The translations under genes were made by a program, and so were the position numbers. DNA of 64,000 nucleotides from Cytophagaceae bacterium (GTDB taxonomy: Bacteria; Bacteroidota; Bacteroidia; Flavobacteriales; Flavobacteriaceae): positions 1 to 64,000 of the forward strand of contig PALD01000079.1 in NCBI GenBank assembly GCA_002710685.1, read 5' to 3'. Position 1 is the stretch's first letter. Every line of letters begins with the position of its first letter. Shown in pieces: positions 27,429-36,454 of this stretch. The notes beneath the pieces are model-generated. The model saw only the letters and a list, made by a program, of their open reading frames with translations. It made no database searches and was not told where the DNA came from.

Positions 27429-28468
27429 AAATACTGATAACGGGAGGAGCAGGTTTTATAGGGTCGCATGTAGTGCGCCTGATGGTGAATACCTATCCAG
27501 AATATGAGATTTACAACCTGGATGCATTGACTTATGCGGGCAATCTTGAAAATCTAAAGGATATTGAGGATCAGCCCAATTATCATTTTGTAAAGGGCGA
27601 TATCAATGATGCAGCGGCTATTGATGCACTTTTTGCAGCACATGGTTTTGAAAAAGTCATTCACCTGGCGGCAGAGAGTCATGTGGACAGGAGTATCAAG
27701 GACCCGTTAGCTTTTGTAAAAACGAATGTCATGGGCACATTGAACCTTTTAAACGCTTGCCGCGAAAGCTGGAAGGATGATTTTAACGGTAAACTTTTTT
27801 ACCACATCAGCACGGATGAGGTATATGGAACGTTAGGCGAAGATGGTCTTTTTACCGAAGAAACCTCATATGACCCAAACTCGCCCTACTCTGCCTCAAA
27901 GGCAAGCTCAGACCATTTTGTAAGAGCTTATGGCGAAACTTATGGTTTGCCCTACATCATCTCCAATTGCAGCAACAACTATGGGCCAAACCAGTTTCCC
28001 GAAAAATTGATACCGTTGTTTATCAATAATTGTATTGAAGAAAAACCATTGCCGGTTTACGGCGATGGAAATTACACCCGCGATTGGCTTTTTGTCATTG
28101 ACCATGCCCGGGCCATCGACACCATCTTGCATAATGGCAGCTTAAAAGAAACCTATAACATAGGGGGCTTCAATGAATGGAAGAACCTTGACCTGGTCAA
28201 ACTTTTGTGTAAGCAAATGGATGAAAAACTGGGTAGGAGAACAGGTAGTTGCGAGACATTGATAACCTATGTGAAGGACAGGCCAGGCCATGATAAGCGT
28301 TATGCAATTGATGCGAGCAAAATAAATAGCGAGTTGGGCTGGGAGCCCTCTGTGACCTTTGAAGAAGGACTGTCAAAAACCATAGATTGGTATCTGGCAA
28401 ATACCGTATGGTTAAACCATGTCACCAGCGGGGATTATAAAAAATATTATGAACAGCAGTATAGTTAG
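27425..28468 (+). CDS. rfbB: dTDP-glucose 4,6-dehydratase
   Basis: This 347-residue SDR dehydratase performs the second step of dTDP-L-rhamnose synthesis. It has [11 protein letters not shown] at the N-terminus, the HLAAESHVDRSI stretch, the STDEVYG motif with catalytic Asp-Glu, YSASKASSDH (YxxxK) and the NNYGPNQFPEKLIP signature. The gene overlaps wecB by 4 bases. It is separated from rfbA by a four-helix-bundle gene that looks inserted. GCTTGCCGCGAAAGC at 27755-27769 is a degenerate in-frame palindrome. Confidence 0.96.
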   Translation: MKILITGGAGFIGSHVVRLMVNTYPEYEIYNLDALTYAGNLENLKDIEDQPNYHFVKGDINDAAAIDALFAAHGFEKVIHLAAESHVDRSIKDPLAFVKTNVMGTLNLLNACRESWKDDFNGKLFYHISTDEVYGTLGEDGLFTEETSYDPNSPYSASKASSDHFVRAYGETYGLPYIISNCSNNYGPNQFPEKLIPLFINNCIEEKPLPVYGDGNYTRDWLFVIDHARAIDTILHNGSLKETYNIGGFNEWKNLDLVKLLCKQMDEKLGRRTGSCETLITYVKDRPGHDKRYAIDASKINSELGWEPSVTFEEGLSKTIDWYLANTVWLNHVTSGDYKKYYEQQYS

Positions 28469-28474
28469 ATAAAG

Positions 28475-28521
28475 GTTATAAAGTGAAGTAGTTATAAGGT
28501 TAAAAAGTTATTAAGTTATAA
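28475..28521. repeat. Three GTTATAA repeats before the four-helix gene
   Basis: GTTATAA occurs at 28475, 28491 and 28515, the last touching the ATG of the next gene. The opposite orientation, TTATAAC, occurs after the gene at 28881. The flanks look like the borders of an inserted unit inside the rfb run. Confidence 0.5.
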
Positions 28522-28871
28522 TGAAAGTTCAATCGCATAAGGATTTAAAGGTTTGGCAAGAGAGTATGCTTCTTGTTGAGGATACTTATTCTATTGTGAA
28601 ATTGTTTCCTTCAGATGAATTGTATGGTTTGACCAGCCAGATGAGGAGGGCCTCAATATCCGTACCTTCTAATATTGCCGAAGGAGCTGGAAGAAAAACT
28701 AATAAAGAATGGATGCGCTTTTTATATATCGCAATGGGTTCTTTAAGTGAATTAGAGACTCAAATGGAATTGGCTGTTAGGTTGAAATTTGTTGAAGCTA
28801 ATCCGGAATATTCACAACGCATATTTTACATAAGAAATATGCTTTCAAAACTTATCGCCAGTCTGTCATAA
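28521..28871 (+). CDS. Four helix bundle protein (S23 / 23S rRNA intervening-sequence family)
   Basis: This 116-residue, all-helical protein has the family signature HKDLKVWQESM, LTSQMRRASISVPSNIAEG and KEWMRFLYIAMGSLSELETQ. Relatives are encoded in intervening sequences of 23S rRNA genes and scattered in Bacteroidota polysaccharide loci. They form pentamers of four-helix bundles and probably bind nucleic acid, but no function is proven. It interrupts rfbB-rfbA with AT-rich flanks of GTTATAA repeats, suggesting it moves as a small unit. Confidence 0.9.
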   Translation: MKVQSHKDLKVWQESMLLVEDTYSIVKLFPSDELYGLTSQMRRASISVPSNIAEGAGRKTNKEWMRFLYIAMGSLSELETQMELAVRLKFVEANPEYSQRIFYIRNMLSKLIASLS

Positions 28872-28906
28872 CAGATAAACTTATAACCCCATAACAATAA
28901 GAAAAA

Positions 28907-29764
28907 ATGAAAGGAATAATTTTAGCAGGCGGTTCAGGAACCCGGTTATATCCATTGACTATTGCGGTGAGCAAGCAGCTTATTCCCGTGTATGACAAGC
29001 CCATGATTTATTATCCGCTTTCTACCTTGATGCTTGCAGGAATACGGGAAATACTTATCATCACAACACCCAAGGACCAGGCAGCATTTCAAAATTTGCT
29101 GGGTGATGGCAGCGACCTGGGTTGTCGGTTTGAGTATACCGTGCAGGAAAACCCCAATGGTCTGGCCGAGGCGTTTATTCTCGGTGAGGAATTTATTGGC
29201 GATGATAAGGTTGCCTTGGTTCTGGGGGATAATATTTTTTATGGAAGCGGTTTGAGCCAAATGCTGCAAGACCTGAATAAAGTTTCGGGTGGAAGTATTT
29301 TTGCCTATCCTGTAAGAGACCCTGAGCGTTATGGCGTTGTGGAATTTGATGCAGATAAAAAGGCAATTTCCATTGAAGAAAAGCCTAAAAAACCCAAGTC
29401 TCAATACGCGATTCCCGGACTTTACTTTTTTGATAACCGCGTAGTCGCTTTCGCGAAAGCAGTACAACCCTCTGCCCGTGGCGAGCTGGAAATCACGAGT
29501 ATTCATAACAGTTATTTGAAGCTGGGTGAACTCAGTGTTTCCGTGATGAGCCGGGGGATGACCTGGTTTGATACCGGGACGATCGACTCGCTCGATGAAG
29601 CCACAGATTTTGTACGTGCCATTGAGCACCGCCAGCGCTTTAAAATAGGTTGTATTGAAGAAGTAGCTTTCCTGATGCAATTTATTGATAAGGACCAGTT
29701 GGCTAAACTCGCTGAAAAATATGCAAAGTCAGCCTATGGCGAATACCTAAAATCTTTACTGTAA
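28907..29764 (+). CDS. rfbA: Glucose-1-phosphate thymidylyltransferase
   Basis: This 285-residue nucleotidyltransferase makes dTDP-glucose, the first step of rhamnose synthesis. It opens with [18 protein letters not shown], the nucleotide-binding loop, and shows [38 protein letters not shown] and [11 protein letters not shown]. Its TAA overlaps the rfbC start. It contains a perfect GCTTTCGCGAAAGC at 29447-29460 in frame (VAFAKAV). Length matches RmlA. Confidence 0.97.
   Translation: MKGIILAGGSGTRLYPLTIAVSKQLIPVYDKPMIYYPLSTLMLAGIREILIITTPKDQAAFQNLLGDGSDLGCRFEYTVQENPNGLAEAFILGEEFIGDDKVALVLGDNIFYGSGLSQMLQDLNKVSGGSIFAYPVRDPERYGVVEFDADKKAISIEEKPKKPKSQYAIPGLYFFDNRVVAFAKAVQPSARGELEITSIHNSYLKLGELSVSVMSRGMTWFDTGTIDSLDEATDFVRAIEHRQRFKIGCIEEVAFLMQFIDKDQLAKLAEKYAKSAYGEYLKSLL
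29447..29460. repeat. Perfect GCTTTCGCGAAAGC in rfbA
   Basis: An exact copy of the 14-base palindrome, read in frame as AFAKA in a surface-type segment of RfbA. Confidence 0.75.
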
Positions 29765-30321
29765 TGCAATTTATTAAAACCGGTTTTAAAGACTTGTGGC
29801 TGTGTGAACCCAGGGTTTTTGGCGACCATCGCGGGTATTTTTTTGAAGCCTTCAATAAAGAAGAATTCAAGCAGGAGACAGGACTGGAGGTTGAGTTTGT
29901 ACAGCAAAATGAAAGTCATTCTTCAAAAGGGGTTCTACGCGGCCTGCATTTGCAGCAAGGAGATTTCGCTCAAGCGAAATTCATACGCGTACTTCACGGA
30001 AGTGTACTGGATGTTGTCGTGGATTTGCGCAAGGATGAACCCACTTTTGGAAAGCAATATCAGGTTGAGCTCACCGCCGAAAATAAGAGACAGCTTTTTG
30101 TACCCCGGGATTTTGCCCATGGTTTTCTCGTGACTTCAGAGACGGCGACCTTTGTCTATAGCTGTGATAATTTTTATGCTCCAGAGCATGAGTTGAGTTT
30201 GAGTTTTTTTGATGAGAAATTAGGCATAGAACTCCCTTTGTCAAAAGAAGAATTGAAACTATCCCGGAAAGATGAAGAAGCATTGAAATTTGATGACGTT
30301 GTAAAAAAGTTGTATGGCTAA
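29764..30321 (+). CDS. rfbC: dTDP-4-dehydrorhamnose 3,5-epimerase
   Basis: This 185-residue cupin-fold epimerase is the third step of dTDP-L-rhamnose synthesis. It has the expected DHRGYFFEAFN, QQNESHSSKGVLRGLHLQ with the catalytic histidine in LRGLH, and the VPRDFAHGFLV segment. Its start overlaps the rfbA stop by one base and its end overlaps rfbD by 8 bases. A palindrome ATTTCGCTCAAGCGAAAT (29963-29980) lies in frame. Confidence 0.96.
   Translation: MQFIKTGFKDLWLCEPRVFGDHRGYFFEAFNKEEFKQETGLEVEFVQQNESHSSKGVLRGLHLQQGDFAQAKFIRVLHGSVLDVVVDLRKDEPTFGKQYQVELTAENKRQLFVPRDFAHGFLVTSETATFVYSCDNFYAPEHELSLSFFDEKLGIELPLSKEELKLSRKDEEALKFDDVVKKLYG
29963..29980. repeat. In-gene palindrome ATTTCGCTCAAGCGAAAT
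   Basis: Near-perfect 18-base palindrome in rfbC, read DFAQAKF. Same family and same alanine/lysine-rich reading as the other copies. Confidence 0.65.
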
Positions 30322-31174
30322 GAAATTCAAGATCCTTGTTACGGGAGCAAATGGTCAATTGGGGCAATGTATACAACGGGTATCAGGTCATCTGGAACAT
30401 GAGCTATACTACTTTTCGAGTTCAGAATTAGATATCACAAATAAATCCTCAGTAGATGAGATTTGCAAGAAAATTAATCCTGATTTTATAATCAATGCTG
30501 CGGCCTACACCCAGGTTGACAAGGCTGAAGATGAGGAAGAAAGGGCTTTTGCCGTAAATCATATTGGAGTAAGAAACCTCACAGATTATTGTAAACAATT
30601 AAATTGCGGTTTGATTCATATTTCAACCGATTATGTGTTTGACGGAGAGAAGCATTCGCCTTATATAGAAACCGATGAGGTCAACCCACAGACGGTTTAT
30701 GGAAGGTCTAAACTCGCTGGTGAAGTTGAGATCTTAGATGCAAAGCTGAGCAAATTTGCTGTTTTAAGGACATCCTGGTTGTATAGTGCCTATGGACATA
30801 ATTTTCCAAAAACCATGCTTAAGTTTGCTAATGATAGGGATTCTTTAAAAGTAGTGAATGACCAGCACGGCAGTCCTACAAGTGCTCATGATCTGGCGGA
30901 AGCTATTTTAAAAATGATACCACAACTCACTAGTGAAAATTCAGGGATATATCATTTTTCCAATGGCGGAATCACTACTTGGTTTGGGTTTGCAAAAGCC
31001 TTGTTTGAACAACGCGGAGTGGAAATTGAATTGATACCGGTTACCTCTGAGGAATTTCCGGCGAAAGCCAAACGACCAAAATACAGCAAGCTTGAAAACG
31101 TTAGCGTTGCAGAATGCTTTGATTTAGAAATTGAAAACTGGCAAAATGCCCTCGATAAAACCGAATTTTCCTAG
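30314..31174 (+). CDS. rfbD: dTDP-4-dehydrorhamnose reductase
   Basis: This 286-residue SDR reductase catalyses the last step to dTDP-L-rhamnose. It has the N-terminal VTGANGQLGQCI, the family stretch NAAAYTQVDKAEDE, STDYVFDG, and the YGRSKLAGE motif with catalytic Tyr and Lys. The start overlaps rfbC by 8 bases. After it about 50 bases with a promoter box precede ugd, so this closes the first transcription unit. A degenerate GGCGAAAGCC lies near 31060. Confidence 0.95.
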   Translation: MAKKFKILVTGANGQLGQCIQRVSGHLEHELYYFSSSELDITNKSSVDEICKKINPDFIINAAAYTQVDKAEDEEERAFAVNHIGVRNLTDYCKQLNCGLIHISTDYVFDGEKHSPYIETDEVNPQTVYGRSKLAGEVEILDAKLSKFAVLRTSWLYSAYGHNFPKTMLKFANDRDSLKVVNDQHGSPTSAHDLAEAILKMIPQLTSENSGIYHFSNGGITTWFGFAKALFEQRGVEIELIPVTSEEFPAKAKRPKYSKLENVSVAECFDLEIENWQNALDKTEFS

Positions 31175-31194
31175 TTAAAAAAACATCTTAAAAC

Positions 31195-31202
31195 TATATT
31201 TG
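31195..31202 (+). promoter_or_regulatory. -7 promoter box TATATTTG for ugd
   Basis: Exact TAnnTTTG match 22 bases before the ugd ATG at 31225. Together with the first intergenic gap in the sugar run, it suggests a separate start for ugd and the genes after it. Confidence 0.55.
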
Positions 31203-31224
31203 TCCCAATATCATAAATCAATCC

Positions 31225-32619
31225 ATGAAGATTAATAAGATTTGCTGTATGGGTGCCGGTTATGTGGGAGGCCCCACCATGTCGGTTATCGCACAAAAAT
31301 GTCCAGAAATTCAAGTTACCGTTGTTGACATCAATGAAAAAAGAATAGCAGCCTGGAACAATGAGGATCTATCCAAACTTCCTGTTTATGAGCCTGGTCT
31401 TGATCAAGTAGTGGGTGAGGCCCGTGGACGGAATCTTTTCTTTTCTACAGAGGTGGATAAGGCAATTGATGAAGCTGATATGATTTTTATTTCTGTAAAC
31501 ACGCCCACCAAAACTTATGGAATAGGTAAGGGCATGGCAGCAGACTTAAAGTATATAGAACTTTGTGCCCGTCAGATTGCACGGGTTTCCACCAGTGACA
31601 AAATCGTCGTTGAAAAATCAACTTTGCCGGTACGTACCGCCGAAGCATTAAAACGCATCCTTGAGAATACGGGTAACGGGGTGAATTTTGATATCCTTTC
31701 TAATCCTGAATTCCTTGCTGAAGGTACCGCCATTGAAGACCTGCATAATGCAGACCGCGTGTTGATAGGTGGTGACAATGATGAGCGTGGGCTTAAAGCC
31801 AAAGCTGCCCTCGTGGAAGTGTATTCACAATGGCTGCCCAAGGAACGTATCTTGACAACCAATGTTTGGAGTTCAGAACTTTCTAAACTGACAGCAAATG
31901 CATTCTTGGCGCAACGCGTTTCTTCAATCAATGCTCTTTCTGAATTGTGCGAAGTCACCGAGGCAGATGTCAATGAAGTGGCCCGTGCCATAGGAACGGA
32001 TTCTAGGATTGGTCCCAAGTTTTTAAAAGCTTCCGTTGGTTTTGGGGGATCTTGCTTTCAAAAGGATATCCTCAACCTGGTGTACATTGCTAAATCCTTT
32101 GGGCTTGATGCGGTTGCAGATTATTGGGAGCAGGTCATTATCATGAACGACCATCAAAAGCGTCGCTTTGCAGCAAAAATCGTAAGTACCCTCTTCAACA
32201 CCGTTTCCGGGAAGAAAATAACTTTGCTAGGATGGGCGTTTAAGAAAGACACAAATGACACCCGTGAATCTGCTGCAATCTATGTTGCAGATTACCTACT
32301 CAATGAGCAGGCAGAAATTACGGTGTACGATCCCAAGGTTTCACAGGAGCAAATCCTGGCTGACCTGGATTACCTCAATACCCGTAGCGAAGAAGAAAAT
32401 AGAAGATTGGTTAAGGTGGTCAACGACCCTAAGGAAGCCTGCAAAGATTCACACGCCATCGCCATCATGACGGAGTGGGATGAATTTAAGGCGTATGACT
32501 GGAAAGCGGTATATGATAAGATGTTCAAACCAGCCTTCCTGTTTGATGGCAGGGCACTTCTAGATGCAGATAAACTTGAAGAAATAGGCTTTGAAACCTA
32601 TACCATAGGGAGAGGATAA
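31225..32619 (+). CDS. ugd: UDP-glucose 6-dehydrogenase
   Basis: This 464-residue NAD-dependent enzyme oxidises UDP-glucose to UDP-glucuronate. It reads [55 protein letters not shown] and the catalytic-cysteine motif [11 protein letters not shown]. The sequence resembles the animal-type UGDH branch (for example GGPTMSVIA and the length) more than the short bacterial Ugd. It is the second nucleotide sugar dehydrogenase in the cluster and acts on a different substrate from the gene at 25046. Confidence 0.94.
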   Translation: MKINKICCMGAGYVGGPTMSVIAQKCPEIQVTVVDINEKRIAAWNNEDLSKLPVYEPGLDQVVGEARGRNLFFSTEVDKAIDEADMIFISVNTPTKTYGIGKGMAADLKYIELCARQIARVSTSDKIVVEKSTLPVRTAEALKRILENTGNGVNFDILSNPEFLAEGTAIEDLHNADRVLIGGDNDERGLKAKAALVEVYSQWLPKERILTTNVWSSELSKLTANAFLAQRVSSINALSELCEVTEADVNEVARAIGTDSRIGPKFLKASVGFGGSCFQKDILNLVYIAKSFGLDAVADYWEQVIIMNDHQKRRFAAKIVSTLFNTVSGKKITLLGWAFKKDTNDTRESAAIYVADYLLNEQAEITVYDPKVSQEQILADLDYLNTRSEEENRRLVKVVNDPKEACKDSHAIAIMTEWDEFKAYDWKAVYDKMFKPAFLFDGRALLDADKLEEIGFETYTIGRG

Positions 32620-32630
32620 ACTGATTTATT

Positions 32631-33773
32631 GTGGGCAAGGAGAAAATACAATCGAGAATTTGGCTTTCTCCTCCGCATCTGGGTGGACAGGAAAATAATT
32701 ATATCCAGACAGCACTACAATCAAACTGGGTAGCTCCTGCCGGTCCCCAAATCGGTCAATTTGAAAGCTCCATACAGAATTTTATAGGTGGTAAAAAAAA
32801 GGCCGTGGCCCTCAATTCGGGGACCGCGGCTATTCATTTAGCCCTTGTTCTTGCCGGGGTTGAAGCGGGTGATGAGGTGATATGCCAGAGCCTTACATTT
32901 TGCGCCAGCGTAAACCCGGTGTTATATCTGGGAGCACATCCTATTTTTGTGGATAGTGAGCCAGAAACCTGGAATTTATGCCCCGTTATGCTCAAACAAG
33001 CCATTGAGGACCGTCTTGCTCACGGCAAAAGGCCCAAAGCCATCATCGCGGTTCACCTCTATGGAATGCCCTACCAGGTCGATGAGGTACATGCCGTGGC
33101 CAGCGAATTCAATATCCCGGTGATTGAGGACGCCGCCGAGGCCCTGGGGAGCACATACAAACAGCAATCCTGTGGGTCTTTGGGCAACTTCGCCATATTT
33201 TCATTTAACGGCAATAAGATAATTACCACCGGTGGTGGGGGCATCCTTATCTGTGCCACTTCCGTGGAAAAAAAATGGGCGCAATTTCTCGCTACCCAGG
33301 CGAAGGATGAAGCCCCGCATTTTGAACATTCCCAGTTGGGGTACAACTACCGCATGAGCAACATTGCCGCGGCCATAGGTTGCGGCCAGGTGCAGGTACT
33401 GGATGCCAGAATAGAAAAAAGACGTGAAATCAATGCTTGGTATCGGGGGGTTTTTAAGGATCTAGGGGGTGACGTTACTTTTCAGGATGAGCCTGATACG
33501 TATTATATGAGCAATTATTGGCTCACTGCTGTCCAGTTGCCCTTACCTGTGAGAAATGCTATCGTTAATGCTTTCGCGAAAGCGAACATAGAGAGCAGGC
33601 CGGTATGGAAACCCATGCATCTGCAACCCTTGTACAAGAATGCACCGTTTTATGGAGAAAAAACCGCCGAAAAATTGTTTTTTAAAGGCTTATGTTTACC
33701 TTCAGGGACAAATATGAATGAAGAAGACCTGAACCGTATCCAGGTCACGTTACAATCTGCATTGAACCATTGA
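32631..33773 (+). CDS. DegT/DnrJ/EryC1/StrS-family sugar aminotransferase
   Basis: This 380-residue PLP enzyme transfers an amino group to a keto-sugar nucleotide. The N-terminal WLSPPHLGGQENNYIQ and SNWVAPAGPQ are typical of PglE/EpsN-type enzymes. EDAAEALGSTY contains the PLP-binding Asp and SFNGNKIITTGGGG carries the Schiff-base lysine. It starts with GTG at 32631; no ATG is available. With the dehydratase that follows, it would make an amino-dideoxy sugar such as a bacillosamine precursor. A perfect GCTTTCGCGAAAGC (33570-33583) lies in frame as NAFAKAN. Confidence 0.92.
   Translation: MGKEKIQSRIWLSPPHLGGQENNYIQTALQSNWVAPAGPQIGQFESSIQNFIGGKKKAVALNSGTAAIHLALVLAGVEAGDEVICQSLTFCASVNPVLYLGAHPIFVDSEPETWNLCPVMLKQAIEDRLAHGKRPKAIIAVHLYGMPYQVDEVHAVASEFNIPVIEDAAEALGSTYKQQSCGSLGNFAIFSFNGNKIITTGGGGILICATSVEKKWAQFLATQAKDEAPHFEHSQLGYNYRMSNIAAAIGCGQVQVLDARIEKRREINAWYRGVFKDLGGDVTFQDEPDTYYMSNYWLTAVQLPLPVRNAIVNAFAKANIESRPVWKPMHLQPLYKNAPFYGEKTAEKLFFKGLCLPSGTNMNEEDLNRIQVTLQSALNH
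33570..33583. repeat. Perfect GCTTTCGCGAAAGC in the aminotransferase gene
   Basis: Exact 14-base palindrome, in frame as AFAKA, the same peptide as in rfbA. Confidence 0.75.
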
Positions 33774-33802
33774 AAAAAACCAACACCAAAACTGAATCGT
33801 GG

Positions 33803-34834
33803 ATGCTGGAGGGATACTCCCTGGAGCAGCTGTTGCAACGCGACGAAATTATGGTGGATAGCGACAAGCAGCGGCCTTATTTTAAGAACAAGGTCATCTT
33901 GATTACAGGTGCTGCGGGATTTATAGGCAGCGAACTCGCCCGGCAATGTGCGGTGATGTCCCCGGCAAAGTTGATCTTGCTGGACCAGGCAGAGACGCCT
34001 TTGCATGAACTTCAACTGGAACTTGCCGAAGATTTTCCGCAGGTGGAAATTGTTTATCTCATCAGGAATATCACGGACCGGGAACGGATTTTTGCAGTAC
34101 TGGAAAACGAAAAGGTAGCCGTTGTCTTTCATGCCGCGGCATACAAACATGTGCCCTTGATGGAGCATAACCCCATCGAAGCCCTGCGGGCCAACGTCAC
34201 GGGTACCAAGAATGTGCTGGATGCCTGTGTGGCCAACGGAGTGGGACAATTTGTGCTGATCAGTACGGACAAGGCCGTGAGGCCATCGAGCGTAATGGGG
34301 GTGACCAAGAAACTCGCGGAACTGATTACCCTGAACATGCAGGAGAATATCAAGGTAAGCGTGATGCGTTTTGGTAATATCATAGGCTCCAGTGGCTCGG
34401 TCTTTCCGCTTTTTGCAAGACAAATAGCTCAAGAAAAATCCTTGACGGTAACCGATGCAAAAATGATGCGCTATTTTATGACCGGTCGCGAAGCTGTGGG
34501 GCTTGTCCTTGACGCAACGGTGATGACGCGTGGGGGAGAGGTCTATATTTTTGACATGGGAAACCCCATAAAAATCATGGACCTTGCACAATCGATGCTG
34601 CAACAGGCAGGAAAAAATCTGGAGATTATCTTACTGGGCGTGCGAAAAGGTGAAAAATACAGTGAGGCATTCCATGAGGGTGAACCACTTTATCCTACCG
34701 GGAATCCCTTTATCCAATATTTTACTCAATTTACCCCCGTGGAAGAAGCAACGATCCAGGATGTGGAAAACCTTGATGATACGACCGTCACCATTTTCTT
34801 AAACCGCTTTTTTAAGTCTAAAGCCTACTCTTGA
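33803..34834 (+). CDS. CapD/FlaA1-like nucleotide-sugar 4,6-dehydratase, soluble form
   Basis: This is an SDR protein of about 343 residues from the ATG at 33803; a TTG at 33770 overlapping the previous stop would add 11 residues. It has ITGAAGFIGSELARQC, HAAAYKHVPLMEHNP, ISTDKAVRPSSVMGVTKK and RFGNIIGSSGSVFPLF, the marks of polysaccharide dehydratases acting on UDP-GlcNAc. Typical CapD/WbpM proteins carry four membrane helices and a second domain before this; here only the catalytic part exists. Together with the aminotransferase it suggests a 4-amino-4,6-dideoxy sugar. Confidence 0.88.
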   Translation: MLEGYSLEQLLQRDEIMVDSDKQRPYFKNKVILITGAAGFIGSELARQCAVMSPAKLILLDQAETPLHELQLELAEDFPQVEIVYLIRNITDRERIFAVLENEKVAVVFHAAAYKHVPLMEHNPIEALRANVTGTKNVLDACVANGVGQFVLISTDKAVRPSSVMGVTKKLAELITLNMQENIKVSVMRFGNIIGSSGSVFPLFARQIAQEKSLTVTDAKMMRYFMTGREAVGLVLDATVMTRGGEVYIFDMGNPIKIMDLAQSMLQQAGKNLEIILLGVRKGEKYSEAFHEGEPLYPTGNPFIQYFTQFTPVEEATIQDVENLDDTTVTIFLNRFFKSKAYS

Positions 34835-34838
34835 CCCG

Positions 34839-35888
34839 GTGAGCCCAGAGCACAAAATCATAGCTGGATTCTTGGGGATTATTATTGCATCCCTTTTGCT
34901 CTATCCCTTTTATATTCGGGTTTTATTAAAATCCCATGTTCTGGATCACCCCGATGCTAGAAAATTTCATAAAACCCCCACGCCCACCTTGGGAGGTTTG
35001 TTGATTTTTGTGCTTTTTGTATTGGGGATTTTTTTTGTGGCAGGGTTTAAACCTTTTCTTCTCCTGTGGCCGTTTTGGGCGGGGATATTGATTTTTGTGG
35101 CTTTGGGGTGTTACGATGACCTCAGGCAAGCTTCTCCCTTTTTAAAGCTACTGGTTCAGGTTATTGTGTACTGTATGTTGATTTTTACTGGAAAAATTTT
35201 TGTGGAATGGGACATTTTGTTTGGTGCATCCTCGATTTTGCCCATTTTTTTGAATCAAGTGCTTACCCTGATTTTCATGTTGTGTATGGTAAATGCCTAT
35301 AATGTGATTGATGGTGCTGATGGAGTTGCGGGAGCTGTGGCATTATTTTTTTTAACGGTGGTCAGCTGTTGTTTTTACGAAGCTGGGGCATTGATGTATT
35401 TAACGGTTTCCGTGATGCTGGGGGCTGCGGTTATGGGTTTTATGGTCTTTAATTGGGCTCCAGCCAGAATATTCATGGGGGATACGGGTTCTTATTGTAT
35501 TGGGTTGAGCTGTGCTTTTTTAACACTTGTCTTGCTTGACGGGAACCAGACCAACACAGGATTCATTTATGAAGTCAACAACCCCCTGAGCATGTTGTTA
35601 GCAGCATTTGCCTTTCCTATTTTTGATTTTACCCGGGTTGTACTCTTGCGTTTATGGAAGGGTAAGCATCTTTTTAAGGCCGATATCTTGCATGTGAATT
35701 CAATGCTTATGGGGAAAAGATGGTCACATACTCAAATAGCAGGAAGTGTTGCAGTTTTTACGGGGTTTATCTTTTGTATAACAAAGTTCCTTTGTCTTTA
35801 TCTTACAGACTGTTTATCGCTCTTAGGATTATTTGTAATAGGATTCATTATACATTTTTCTTTGGGGTATTGGGTTACACAAGAATGA
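34839..35888 (+). CDS. WecA/MraY-like polyprenyl-phosphate sugar-1-phosphate transferase (GT4-type)
   Basis: This 349-residue membrane enzyme moves a sugar-1-phosphate from a UDP-sugar to undecaprenyl phosphate, starting a lipid-linked glycan. About ten hydrophobic helices are visible. Conserved loops include HKTPTPTLGG, the DDLRQASP aspartate pair, NAYNVIDGADGVAG and FMGDTGSYCIG. A histidine-rich final loop as in MraY is not obvious. The start is GTG at 34839, 4 bases after the previous stop. It ends the plus-strand sugar cluster. Confidence 0.9.
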   Translation: MSPEHKIIAGFLGIIIASLLLYPFYIRVLLKSHVLDHPDARKFHKTPTPTLGGLLIFVLFVLGIFFVAGFKPFLLLWPFWAGILIFVALGCYDDLRQASPFLKLLVQVIVYCMLIFTGKIFVEWDILFGASSILPIFLNQVLTLIFMLCMVNAYNVIDGADGVAGAVALFFLTVVSCCFYEAGALMYLTVSVMLGAAVMGFMVFNWAPARIFMGDTGSYCIGLSCAFLTLVLLDGNQTNTGFIYEVNNPLSMLLAAFAFPIFDFTRVVLLRLWKGKHLFKADILHVNSMLMGKRWSHTQIAGSVAVFTGFIFCITKFLCLYLTDCLSLLGLFVIGFIIHFSLGYWVTQE

Positions 35889-36454
35889 TTTTTAGTTTAG
35901 TACAATTTTTTATTGTTAATTATGCGTATTATAATATGTCTGTATAATTTTGTTATGCTAAGCATACCTATCTTTAGTATGGCTCTGACGGAATATTCAA
36001 TTGTCATTTTCGAATCCCACAAGGGCGAGGTAGAATGCTTTTGTTATTTCTTTTACCTTAGTAATTAGTAACCTGATACCACTGATACCAGGTGAAGGAG
36101 CATATTATAGATTGTCATTACGGGTTTTAGTAACCATGGTTTCTTTGTTATAAGGTTATGTAGCAAAATGCCCAAGGATAACTGCATGTCATTTCGCGTG
36201 GGTTTTGTGAGGGGAGTGAACAAAAGCTGTATCGAGAAGACTCATCACTTTGACTTTGCGCAGTGACCTGGTTTTTTGTTATGCGGTTGTATGGTTATAG
36301 GTTGTGTAGCTTAATGCCCACGGCCTACTACATATCACATCGAGTTAGTTTTGTACTCCTATCCGATGGTGGCTGAGGTAACGAGGACGGAAGGGTTTGA
36401 GCATATGTGCGCCATAGGGGCATTGAGTAAAAGTGAAAATAACCAGGTTTTTAT
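35889..36454. other. Non-coding region with diverged direct repeats
   Basis: No gene is supported. Two related blocks, beginning GTTATAAGGTTATGTAGC (36147) and GTTATAGGTTGTGTAGC (36294), each continue to AATGCCCA and then to a CATxTCACAT-like stretch, so about 70 bases were duplicated and have diverged. Between them stands a flavobacterial dispersed repeat (GTATCGAGAAGA ... GCGCAGTGACC, about 36229-36270), also found near 47.9 kb. Confidence 0.6.
36229..36270. repeat. Dispersed repeat, TCGAGAAG...CAGTGACC type
   Basis: TGTATCGAGAAGACTCATCA followed by CTTTGACTTTGCGCAGTGAC matches, in order, the copy at 47948-47985. It is non-coding and forms a weak hairpin (TCACT/AGTGA). Confidence 0.55.
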
